This document shows positions 23,368 to 31,109 of a stretch of DNA of 64,000 nt, one piece after another. The notes below the pieces were generated by a model. That model worked only from the letters and a program-made list of their open reading frames with translations. It had not been told where the DNA came from and searched no databases. Both the position numbers and the translations under genes were made by a program. Positions within the stretch are counted from its first letter, which is position 1. Every line of letters starts with the position of its first letter. Source of the DNA: DASPMP01 sp035758925 (GTDB lineage: Bacteria > Gemmatimonadota > Gemmatimonadetes > Gemmatimonadales > Gemmatimonadaceae); assembly GCA_035758925.1 (NCBI GenBank), contig DASTVV010000132.1, forward strand, positions 1 through 64,000, written 5' to 3'.

Positions 23368-26367
23368 CTATGCGTCTGAAGTAATCCCCTCACGGATACG
23401 ATCCGCCAGCTCGCCACGCGACGAGACGCCGAGCTTTCCGAAGATGTTCGCGACGTGGGTGGTCACGGTCCGCGCCGAGATCCCCAGCTCCATCGCGATC
23501 TCCTTGTTCGATTTCCGCGCGGCCACCAGCCGGGCGATGTCGGTCTCGCGCTCCGTCAACTTCGCGACGCGCTTGCCGCTCCCGGACTCGCGCGACGGCA
23601 GGCGGATGCCCAAAGCCTTCATCATCTCACGCGCGCGCTCCATCTCGATCCGCGCGCCAAGGTTGGCACAGGTCTCGTGGCTGCGACGCAGCTCGCGAAT
23701 GCCGCCCTCCTGGTCTCCCAGCCGAATCAGCACGTCGGCCAGCCAGCGACGCAGGCGCGCCGCGTCGAATACCCACGGAATCTCCTCCAGCCCTTCGATC
23801 GCCGTGCGCAGCAGCTCGGCCGATCTGGCGTAGTCCTCGCGAAGGCGCGCAATGATGCCCTCGCCCGCGGCGACCCACACGAGGCCAAGCTTGTGACCCA
23901 TGCGCTGGCACTCGTCCCGCATCCGAGTGCGCAACGCATCCGCCTTGGCCGTGTCCCGCACCCAGAATGCTGCCTCGGCGGTGACCGGGATGAGGCGATG
24001 AATCGCCCACACGACGTATCCCGATCGAAAAGCGATCTCGATGCCCTGTTCTCCCGTCTCCACCGCGCGAGCGTATTCGCCGATGGCGAGGTAATAGTTG
24101 GCCAGCCCGGCGTACACAGGCACTTGCGAGTGCACTTCGATGGGCCGGCCGCGCGAGCCACGCGCGACGCCCAGGGCCCACGCCTCATCGAGATACTGCT
24201 TCGCGCGGTCGTAATCGCCGCGTGCCGTATAGAAGTACGTCGCCCACACGAGCACCCGAGGCAGAAGGATCTTCTGATTGAGCGCCCGCGCCGTTGCGAT
24301 CGTACGCTCCGCGAGCGCGACACCGGCGTCCCAGTTGCCGCTACCGAAGGCGTACTCGATGGAGATCTCGTCCGTGTAGATGCGCAAGAGCGGTGACTGC
24401 AGCTCCTCCGCGAGCTCCTCGGCACGGCCCACGTGGTGCAGCAGGGAGGGCGAGTCGCCGGTGAGACCGGCCAACGTCGCCAGACCGTAGTGCGCCGACC
24501 AGACGACGGTGTTGTCACCGACCTCCTCGCCCAGCGAAAGGGCCTTCTCGCCGTGCGCCAGCGCGGTCTCCGGTGGTCCGAGGAACGTGTGCAGGAAGAG
24601 CAACGCGCGATGCGTGCGGGCGAGGAGCGCGCTGTCGCCCAGCCGGGCCGCCGTCTCGAGCGCTTCGCTGAGGTCGCGTTTCGCCTCATGCGCTTTGCCC
24701 AGCGACTGCCAGCACGTGCCACGGTTGATGGCGATCTGCGTCGCGAGCGAGTCGTCGCCCGCCCGCGTCGCCGACGTCCGGGCCGCGTCGAAGTGCGCGA
24801 GCGCTTCCTCGAACCGCCCGCTCCAGTAGCAGGCCAGGCCCATGCGGCGCTCCACACGGGCGCAGCGGGCATGGTTGCTGTGTCGCTCCGCCTCGCCTCG
24901 CGCGCGCTGCCACAGGCCCATCGCGCCATCGTAGTCGCCCAGCCGTTGGCGCGCCTGTGCCAGGGAGTCGATCAGCTCTTCGGCGTCCACGTCGCTCGTT
25001 TGACGTTCGAGCGCCGCACTCAGGTAGTCCGCTGCCGCACGATCCGCGTGCCGCGCCAGCGCGTCGCGTCCCGCCGCCGCGAGATACAGCGCGGCCTTGC
25101 CCGCATTGGCGTCGGCGTCGGCTCGCGAGAAATGGAACGCAAGCACGTCCGCATGGGCCAGCGCGCTGTCGCCGTAGGACGCTTCGAGGGCATGCGCGAT
25201 CGCCGTATGGAGCATTCGGGTCCGCGCCACGCCGAGCGAGTCATAGATGACGTCCTGGAGCATCGGATGCGCGAAATCGTAGTCGCCCTCGTCGTCGCGC
25301 TGCGACTCCACGAGGATCCCGGCGCGGCAGAGCTCATCGAGTGCCGCCAGCGCCGTTTGCTTGGACAGGTTGCAAACGCTCGCCACGATGCTGAACCGCA
25401 ATCTGGCGCCGAGAACCGCGGCGACGCCGGCCGCAGCGCGCGCGTCATCGCCGATACGCTCCAGGCGCTTGCTGACTGCGGAGCGCACCGAGCGCGGGAG
25501 GTCGAGCTCTTCGACTTCCCATCCCAGCCACGTTCCGCCCCGCTCGTACAGCCTGCCCGAATCCACCAGGGCCTTGAGCGTTTCTTCCACGAAGAACGGG
25601 TGGCCGCGCGTCCAGGAATACAGTCGTCGCGCGAGCTGCCGCGCCGCCACGTGCTCGACGGCGAAGGTCTCACAGACCAGCTGCTCGATGTCCGGCTGCG
25701 TCAGCGCTTCCAGACGCATCAGGCGGGCGGCGCCCAATGCCAGCAGCGACTGTTCCATGTCCCGCAGCCCAGGCGTGCGATCGAGCTCCGTTTCGTTGTA
25801 CGTCCCGATGATCGCGATGCGCGCTCGGCCGCCGCTCACCTGGCGCGCAACGAAGTGGAGCAGCTCGAGGGAAGCGCTGTCCGCCAGGTGCAGGTTCTCG
25901 AGCACCAGCAGCAGCGGCTGTTTGTCGGCGAGGCGCACCAGGAACTGCGAGCAGTTCCACAGCAGGCGTGCCTTGCCTTCGCGCTGGCCGTCGCTGTCGT
26001 CGGTGCTGGTCGTGGCAAACGGCGGACAGATCGTCCCGAGCCAGTCGCCGCCCCGTGTCATCACGTTCCGAGCGCCCGGGTCGAGCCCGTGCAGCAGGTG
26101 CACCAGCGCGTCGGACCAGACCGCGTACGGGACGCCGCTCTCTACCGAGTACACCCGTCCGATCGTGACGGACCAGCGGTCGCGCTCCGCCCGCTCGGCG
26201 ATGGCCTTCACCAGCCTGGTCTTGCCGATACCAGAAGGACCGGCGATGACGTGCACACCACCATGCCCGGACGCGACGTCCGCCAGCCAGTCGCCCAGCA
26301 GCGTCATCTCAGCGGCGCGGCCCACGTGCGGCAGCGTCCTGAGTGGCGTCGCTCCCCGGTGCGTCAT
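23368..26367 (-). CDS. Large ATP-binding LuxR-family transcriptional regulator (LAL/MalT-like)
   Basis: Protein of 999 residues. The N-terminus is an AAA_16-type ATPase: HVGRAAEM, Walker A GPSGIGKTR (43-51), Walker B-like PLLLVLENLHLAD. A long middle part (about 430-900) of helical pairs such as ARVERRMGLACYWSGRFEEALAHF and DPEEA-like motifs forms tetratricopeptide repeats for ligand or protein binding. The C-terminal 65 residues are a LuxR helix-turn-helix (LTERETDIARLVAARKSNKE, then ISARTVTTHVANIFGKLGV). Such proteins bind an inducer and ATP, oligomerise and activate promoters. The inducer and targets are unknown. It is the last gene of a leftward block, 37 bp past the gene starting at 27109. 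Confidence 0.93.
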   Translation of the reverse strand: MTHRGATPLRTLPHVGRAAEMTLLGDWLADVASGHGGVHVIAGPSGIGKTRLVKAIAERAERDRWSVTIGRVYSVESGVPYAVWSDALVHLLHGLDPGARNVMTRGGDWLGTICPPFATTSTDDSDGQREGKARLLWNCSQFLVRLADKQPLLLVLENLHLADSASLELLHFVARQVSGGRARIAIIGTYNETELDRTPGLRDMEQSLLALGAARLMRLEALTQPDIEQLVCETFAVEHVAARQLARRLYSWTRGHPFFVEETLKALVDSGRLYERGGTWLGWEVEELDLPRSVRSAVSKRLERIGDDARAAAGVAAVLGARLRFSIVASVCNLSKQTALAALDELCRAGILVESQRDDEGDYDFAHPMLQDVIYDSLGVARTRMLHTAIAHALEASYGDSALAHADVLAFHFSRADADANAGKAALYLAAAGRDALARHADRAAADYLSAALERQTSDVDAEELIDSLAQARQRLGDYDGAMGLWQRARGEAERHSNHARCARVERRMGLACYWSGRFEEALAHFDAARTSATRAGDDSLATQIAINRGTCWQSLGKAHEAKRDLSEALETAARLGDSALLARTHRALLFLHTFLGPPETALAHGEKALSLGEEVGDNTVVWSAHYGLATLAGLTGDSPSLLHHVGRAEELAEELQSPLLRIYTDEISIEYAFGSGNWDAGVALAERTIATARALNQKILLPRVLVWATYFYTARGDYDRAKQYLDEAWALGVARGSRGRPIEVHSQVPVYAGLANYYLAIGEYARAVETGEQGIEIAFRSGYVVWAIHRLIPVTAEAAFWVRDTAKADALRTRMRDECQRMGHKLGLVWVAAGEGIIARLREDYARSAELLRTAIEGLEEIPWVFDAARLRRWLADVLIRLGDQEGGIRELRRSHETCANLGARIEMERAREMMKALGIRLPSRESGSGKRVAKLTERETDIARLVAARKSNKEIAMELGISARTVTTHVANIFGKLGVSSRGELADRIREGITSDA

Positions 26368-26404
26368 GGCTCCAAATCTGGAGACGTACCCGGTCTCCGC
26401 CAGT

Positions 26405-27109
26405 CTACTTGCGCCCCTGGCGCTCGCGCTCGCGCTCCGCGATGTCGACCCGCTCCGCGGGTCCCGCGCCGAGGGCTCGTTCGCGCTCCGTTTGCATCTT
26501 CGTCAGGAAACGCTGGCCTTCTCCGATGCGCTCCACTTCGACGGCGATGGCATCGAGACTCTGGTCCACTCGCGCAAAGCGATCATAGATGTCCTGCGGC
26601 AGCTTGGTCACCACTGCCGCACCGCGACGCCAGATCCGTCGCGCGAACGCAATCGACAGCGGCAGCAGGATGATCACCATGAAGAGTCCCGAGAGTACGA
26701 ACACTTCCTCGGGAGGACCGCTGGGCGGAGGCGCCGGCTGAACGATTATTGCGCCTGGTACGGCCGCGGCTCTCGCGACCATCGCGTCCGCGTCGGCAAT
26801 CGCTTTCTCGGTGGTGGCGATCCGCTGATCGATAGAGGTCAGACGCTGCTCGAGCGCTCTCTGATCGACGGGATTCAACTCCGGCTGGCGCAGCTCCGAC
26901 GAGACGTTGCTCCGCTGCTCCTCGAGCCGCTCCAGTTGCCTCCCAAGCTCTTCGCGCTGGTTGCGGAACGCTTCGTAGATATCGGCGGGGCTGCCGGGCC
27001 CCTGTCTGGGCGCTCCGACAACCACCGGCGACGCAGTCGGAGCCTGCGGAATCGCCGGCGTCGCAGGGATCACGGGCGTTGGAGGCGTCGGGGGCGTCGG
27101 CGTCTGCAT
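26405..27109 (-). CDS. Unknown protein with coiled coil and one membrane helix
   Basis: Protein of 234 residues from the ATG at 27109, preceded by TAGGATGAAGTG. The N-terminal 40 residues are Pro/Thr-rich (PTPPTPPTPVIPATPAIP). A coiled coil spans about 45-110 (REELGRQLERLEEQR, LEQRLTSIDQRIATTEKAIA). One membrane helix lies near 140-160 (VFVLSGLFMVIILLPLSIAF). A second helical part follows (YDRFARVDQSLDAIAVEVER) and the tail is charged. No family is recognised. The layout, two coiled coils across one membrane span, suggests a scaffold or spacer. It is in one direction with the LuxR-type gene. Confidence 0.75.
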   Translation of the reverse strand: MQTPTPPTPPTPVIPATPAIPQAPTASPVVVGAPRQGPGSPADIYEAFRNQREELGRQLERLEEQRSNVSSELRQPELNPVDQRALEQRLTSIDQRIATTEKAIADADAMVARAAAVPGAIIVQPAPPPSGPPEEVFVLSGLFMVIILLPLSIAFARRIWRRGAAVVTKLPQDIYDRFARVDQSLDAIAVEVERIGEGQRFLTKMQTERERALGAGPAERVDIAERERERQGRK

Positions 27110-27144
27110 CACTTCATCCTAAGGGTCAGGCGGCTCGGTCGCAG

Positions 27145-27711
27145 CTACCTGGGCCACAACCAGGCGAACACGAGTCCGGTCACCAACCCGTAGACGAGGG
27201 CATCCAGCAGTGACTTGAACGTCGTGCTCCACTTGCGCCGATACCAGATGGACATCTGCGCCAACGCCAACCCGTACCCCATGAATGACGCGAGCCAAAC
27301 GATGTGCACCACCTGATGCGTGTGTTCGGCGCGACCCATCTCTCCGCCCGCGACGAGCGCGGCGAACAGGCTCACGACCAGACAATAGACGAACCACAGG
27401 CCGAGCGACCTCCTGAATGCGCCCGACATGTCGCTGCGCGGCATGATGGTGAGGGTCGCCATCGGACCCCGCTTCACTTTCTCCTGAAACGCGGGGTCCT
27501 TCATCATCTCGGGACCGGCTGCATGTGGCATCATGTAGTCGCCGGGCGGCACTGCTCGCAGTGCGTCCATCACGGCGTCCTCGTTCGGCACCGTCGCCCA
27601 GTCGCTTCGATGGTACCGCAATAGCATGTGCATCACGAAGCTCGCCAGAAACACCGCGATTCCCGAAACCAGGATGGGCAGCCACAGCGCGGTGAGGTGA
27701 ACCATGGGCAT
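27145..27711 (-). CDS. Four-helix membrane protein of unknown function
   Basis: Protein of 188 residues. The start MPMVHLTALWLPILVSG is placed at 27711; an ATG two codons later is also possible. Four hydrophobic segments are seen: LWLPILVSGIAVFLASFVMH, LGLWFVYCLVVSLFAALVAG, VHIVWLASFMGYGLALAQMS and LLDALVYGLVTGLVFAWLW. Between the first two lies a conserved-looking loop, YHRSDWATVPNEDAVMDALR and then MMKDPAFQEKVKRGPMATL. Similar unnamed proteins occur in Acidobacteriota and other soil bacteria to my recollection. No enzyme motif is seen. Same direction as the genes around it. Confidence 0.75.
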   Translation of the reverse strand: MPMVHLTALWLPILVSGIAVFLASFVMHMLLRYHRSDWATVPNEDAVMDALRAVPPGDYMMPHAAGPEMMKDPAFQEKVKRGPMATLTIMPRSDMSGAFRRSLGLWFVYCLVVSLFAALVAGGEMGRAEHTHQVVHIVWLASFMGYGLALAQMSIWYRRKWSTTFKSLLDALVYGLVTGLVFAWLWPR

Positions 27712-27776
27712 TTCCGAGGTGACTGGACGAGCGCGAAGCTGGCGCGGACGCGCCGGGGTTTCAAGGTTTTCGAGAC

Positions 27777-28142
27777 TCAGAGGCCGTGCTGCTCGCCGCC
27801 TTCCGGCGTCGCCTTGTTCGTGCGCGGACGGGTCTGCACGCCGAAGAACGACGCGATTGCCCTTCCGGTGACCGACGACACGAACGCGCTGCGCTCCGAG
27901 CTGGGCACCTCGGGCGCGGCGCTCGACAGCAGCTGCTTGAGGTTGATGAGCATCTGCTCTGGCGTGCACCCGCTCGTGCGTACCTGCGCGGCGAACTCCA
28001 CGACCTGGTGATCCAGCTCCACGCTCAACGCCTTGGGGCGCGGTTGCGGAGCCGGAGCCGTGGTGCTCCGGTCGGTACTGGAACTCCTGAGGTCGCGCTC
28101 GAATAGATCGAGCAGACGCTTTGAGGCGGGAGACGAGAACAT
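27777..28142 (-). CDS. Small hypothetical protein
   Basis: Protein of 121 residues, no signal peptide and no membrane segment. The chain begins FSSPASKRLLDLFERDL and has a Pro-rich linker, then a helical core (LDHQVVEFAAQVRTSGCTPE, MLINLKQLLSSAAPE) with one Cys, and ends in a charged tail. No family is recognised. It lies in the leftward run between the membrane protein (65 bp downstream) and the TIGR03545 gene (157 bp upstream, a gap in which nothing else is seen). Amino acid make-up is ordinary, which supports a real gene, but evidence is limited. Confidence 0.55.
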   Translation of the reverse strand: MFSSPASKRLLDLFERDLRSSSTDRSTTAPAPQPRPKALSVELDHQVVEFAAQVRTSGCTPEQMLINLKQLLSSAAPEVPSSERSAFVSSVTGRAIASFFGVQTRPRTNKATPEGGEQHGL

Positions 28143-28299
28143 GCGAACAGCCCTGCGGACACGGTCGACGAAGGAGGGAGGCGGCGCCGCCGATACCCTA
28201 GAGCGTACGCGTCGGGCGCGACGAGCGCAAGCGACTGCCTTCCGTTGCCCTGCGGAGTGGCCGACGCGCCCCCGGCCTCCGCACGAGCCGTCTGAACGC

Positions 28300-30216
28300 C
28301 TATTCGCCCGGGAGGCGCGGATTGCCTAAAATGCCGCCGCCCAATGCCTTGAGACGCTCGTCCAGTTTGCGCTTCTCCTGATCCAGCCGGGCGCGCGCGT
28401 CCGTGATACGGCGATCGGCATCGGCACGAAGCTCGGCCACTCGCGCCTTCACCGGCGCCGATTTCTCGTCGACGAGCTTGTCCACCTGGGCGCGAACCCG
28501 TGCCTCCGCCCGCGCGATCTCGGCGCCGGCGACCGATCGAATCTGCTCGGCCACCTGGCGATCGAGGTTTGACTTGACCGCCAGCCGCGGTGCGGCCAGC
28601 GTGCCGCTGATGTCCGCCGTGAACTCCAACTCGTTCACGCCGGTCAGGACGCGCGCGACGAGAGACTCGAGTGTGTTCAATTTGCGGACGCGCGCGGAGT
28701 CCGTTTGCCAGGCGAGCTGCCGTGAGCGAACGGACCAGCGACCGGAGATCTGCTCACCGTCCAGCACGAACCGCATCTCGCTTACGCCCCGGCCCGGATC
28801 CATACGGTATGGCAGCGTCGGAATGGAGATCGCAGGCAGTTTCACACCTGCGGCCTGCGCGCTCACGACCTCCCGGAGCCTGGCGCTCGCATGATCCAAA
28901 GAACCGGTGACGCGCAGCGAATCGACGTTGCTGCCCCGCGCTGCGCGCCGAATGGCGAAGAGCGTCGGCTTTCCAACGATAGCCGGGTCCGTCGTGACGT
29001 CGCTGGCGGCGAAGGAATAGGCGCCGCCCATCGCGCCTTCGGACACGGTGACATTCACATCCGCGCGCCGCAGCAGGAACCGCGGATAGTCCTCGGCGCT
29101 GGCAAAGCGCACGGTCGTGCCCGCGCGCCGGACACGCCTGGGACCCGGAGATTCCTTGGGCAGGAGTCCCGGCGGCGCGTACTGCCGGGCAAGCGTCGTC
29201 CAGTACACGGCCTGCTGAAACCGGTCGATTGTGACGCGTCCGAAGAGCGCGGAGCCGATGTCGGGTCCCTCGAAACTTGGTAACTGAAGCAGCCCGCGCG
29301 CGAACGCGTAGTCGTCGCGCCGGGCGTCGTCCACTCGCTGTACACCGGCCTGAAGCGAGTCCACGCTACGCCGCGCGGTTGCCACGAGTGCTTCCACTCG
29401 AGCCTTCGCGGAATCGACGCGCGCCGCCGCGCGACGAATGTCCGCGACCGCCTTGCGAGCACCGTCAATCCCCAGCGTCCGCACGTTCGTGCCTTGCAGG
29501 CGATTCACGAGCGCCGAAGACGAGTCCACCGTCTCCTGGAGCCGCAGCGAAGCGTAGCCGTTCTCGAGCTTCTGCTTGGCGGAGTCCGCGTCCCGCGCGA
29601 GACTCAGCGCCGCTTGCACTGCCTTGAGCTGGGTGGGATTGAGCACGATCGACTTGAGCGTATCGAACGGCGTGAGCGACAGCAGCGGCACGTTGAATTG
29701 CTTCGCGAACTTCTGGACTTCCTTCAGCGCACGCGGAGCGAAACCGGGCCCGGTGACTGCGCTGGCGGGTGTTCTACGCGTGGTTCCCGTGCGCACATCA
29801 GCGATGCTGAGGCGCTTCACGACGAGTTTTTTCTCTAGCAGCGGTTTTGGCTCCAGCTCCATCCGCACCATCGCGATCTCGAACAGGTTGCGCGTGCGAT
29901 CGAACGGATCTGCCAGCGCGATCCCACGGATCTCCACGGCGCTCGAGAACACGCCGATGTCGAGGTCGGCGATGTCCAGCTGCGTTCCGAGGGCCTTGGT
30001 GCCCGCCTCGGCCATCGTGTCGCGAATCAACCGCTCGCCGAACACCATCCATCCCGCACACAGCAACACGATGAAGAGCACCATCGGGATGATGCCCTCC
30101 CAGCGGAAGATGCGCGTCCCCTCGCGTCCCTTCCTCGCTGCCTTGTCGGCCGGCGATCCGCCCGCCGGCGTATACGTCGACGCCGCGCCGCTACGGACGG
30201 AACCAGGTGTAGACAT
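28300..30216 (-). CDS. TIGR03545 family (AsmA-like) membrane-anchored protein
   Basis: Protein of 638 residues from the ATG at 30216, which overlaps the upstream gene by 26 bp; a further in-frame start at 30276 lies deeper inside that gene. One membrane helix near the N-terminus (WEGIIPMVLFIVLLCAGWMV) is followed by the conserved LGTQLDIADLDIGVFSSAVEIRGIALADP and LFEIAMVRMEL, typical of AsmA/DUF748-like proteins that form long beta structures in the periplasm. A helical middle (about 210-330) and a coiled-coil C-terminus rich in Arg, Asp and Ala follow. The gene pair TIGR03545-TIGR03546 is known to travel together in many genomes, as here. Related AsmA-like proteins help to move lipids to the outer membrane; that role is inference. 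Confidence 0.85.
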   Translation of the reverse strand: MSTPGSVRSGAASTYTPAGGSPADKAARKGREGTRIFRWEGIIPMVLFIVLLCAGWMVFGERLIRDTMAEAGTKALGTQLDIADLDIGVFSSAVEIRGIALADPFDRTRNLFEIAMVRMELEPKPLLEKKLVVKRLSIADVRTGTTRRTPASAVTGPGFAPRALKEVQKFAKQFNVPLLSLTPFDTLKSIVLNPTQLKAVQAALSLARDADSAKQKLENGYASLRLQETVDSSSALVNRLQGTNVRTLGIDGARKAVADIRRAAARVDSAKARVEALVATARRSVDSLQAGVQRVDDARRDDYAFARGLLQLPSFEGPDIGSALFGRVTIDRFQQAVYWTTLARQYAPPGLLPKESPGPRRVRRAGTTVRFASAEDYPRFLLRRADVNVTVSEGAMGGAYSFAASDVTTDPAIVGKPTLFAIRRAARGSNVDSLRVTGSLDHASARLREVVSAQAAGVKLPAISIPTLPYRMDPGRGVSEMRFVLDGEQISGRWSVRSRQLAWQTDSARVRKLNTLESLVARVLTGVNELEFTADISGTLAAPRLAVKSNLDRQVAEQIRSVAGAEIARAEARVRAQVDKLVDEKSAPVKARVAELRADADRRITDARARLDQEKRKLDERLKALGGGILGNPRLPGE

Positions 30217-30754
30217 TGTAAAGTTGGGAGGCCTGGAGGGCTTTGTACGCGCGCGATTGCCGGACGCGTTCGCCAATTGTCGCGCGGTACCTGAGGACGC
30301 CGAATCGGGCGAGGAAGTAGATCGGAACGAACAGGAGGAGCCACGCGACGACGCTGCCCAGAACGACCGTGTTGTTGAAGTTGGTGAGGGCCAGCCCCGG
30401 CACGTTGTCCCAGGTTGTCCAGAAGGGACGCAACGACGTCATGTCGACTAGCAGGAAATGCCCGAGCCGATCGAAGACCGGGTCCAGCAGGAATCCGATG
30501 GGCACGAACACCGCCCACGCGAACATGCCCGCTGCGAATGAAACGTTCAGCACGGCGAGGAGCAGCAGGACACCGAGGTTGTGGGCGTTCGCGATCGGCG
30601 TCAGGCCGAGCGCCGCGCCCAACGCCACTCCGGCAGCGAGCTGCCCCGGCGAACCGTCGGAGTGCAGCGTCTTGAGCAGCGAGCGTATGAGTTTGAGGAG
30701 AGTCAGCACTTTCGAAAGACGGATTGGGGCGAAGGCAGCAACGCGCCTTACCAT
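30191..30754 (-). CDS. TIGR03546 family (DUF2062-like) membrane protein
   Basis: Protein of 187 residues from the ATG at 30754; an in-frame ATG at 30793 would add 13 basic residues. The family core is clear: LLKTLHSDGSPGQLAAGVAL, then GAALGLTPIANAHNL, followed by three to four membrane helices (LGVLLLLAVLNVSFAAGMFA, VFVPIGFLLDPVFDRLG, VVLGSVVAWLLLFVPIYFLA). The C-terminus overlaps the start of its usual partner TIGR03545. The role of the pair is not known; the gene order suggests one envelope complex. TATATATA just upstream of the start (30755-30762) may be part of a promoter. Confidence 0.85.
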   Translation of the reverse strand: MVRRVAAFAPIRLSKVLTLLKLIRSLLKTLHSDGSPGQLAAGVALGAALGLTPIANAHNLGVLLLLAVLNVSFAAGMFAWAVFVPIGFLLDPVFDRLGHFLLVDMTSLRPFWTTWDNVPGLALTNFNNTVVLGSVVAWLLLFVPIYFLARFGVLRYRATIGERVRQSRAYKALQASQLYNVYTWFRP

Positions 30755-30869
30755 ATATATGCGGCGGCGGCGTGCTGCGCTCGGGTCCGCCATCGCATCT
30801 AGGCCGATGCAGCCGGGGGCTGATGCGTAGGTCGGTCACTTGCGCCGACTGTCGGGCTCTGGTGCGCCC

Positions 30870-31024
30870 GGGCCACGTACTGCGCTATCCGGATTTGACG
30901 AATAGATCCGGATAGAGTCGCAACAACAAAAACATCTTCTCGCAACGGCGGGAGAAGGATTGTTGGAGTGATGAGTTGTCAGGGCTCTTATCCGTAGAAT
31001 CCGGATCAAGTAGTACGTGGCCCT
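30870..31024. repeat. Intergenic element with inverted ends (copy B)
   Basis: The left end (30870-30905) reads GGGCCACGTACTGC then ATCCGGATTTGACGAA. The right end (30997-31024) inverted reads AGGGCCACGTACTACTTGAT and CCGGATTC. Both match the ends of copy A at 5413-5652, and 20 bases (30991-31010) are an exact inverse of 5427-5446. Inside, a hairpin with an AC-rich flank occupies the same relative place as the one in copy A, but the stem sequence differs. It fills half of the 355-bp gap between two divergent genes; no reading frame is seen in it. Confidence 0.75.
30922..30955 (-). terminator. Terminator-like hairpin in element B, leftward
   Basis: Read on the minus strand, TTCTC and GC pair with GC and GAGAA around a CGTT loop (bulge of two), followed by GATGTTTTTGTTGTTG. 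It lies between two genes that point away from each other, so it does not end a known transcript. Its shape, but not its sequence, matches the hairpin at 5551-5589. Confidence 0.5.
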
Positions 31025-31109
31025 GCCAAGTGAACGAGCGAACTTGGTCAGAGGCTCAAACCAACTCCGCTGAGGGACTGTCACACCGAAGTCAGCCCCC
31101 CAGGTGACC

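Noticed and set aside
28143..28299. A small gene in the gap before the TIGR03545 gene end
   Set aside because: No frame with a plausible start and normal amino acid make-up was seen.
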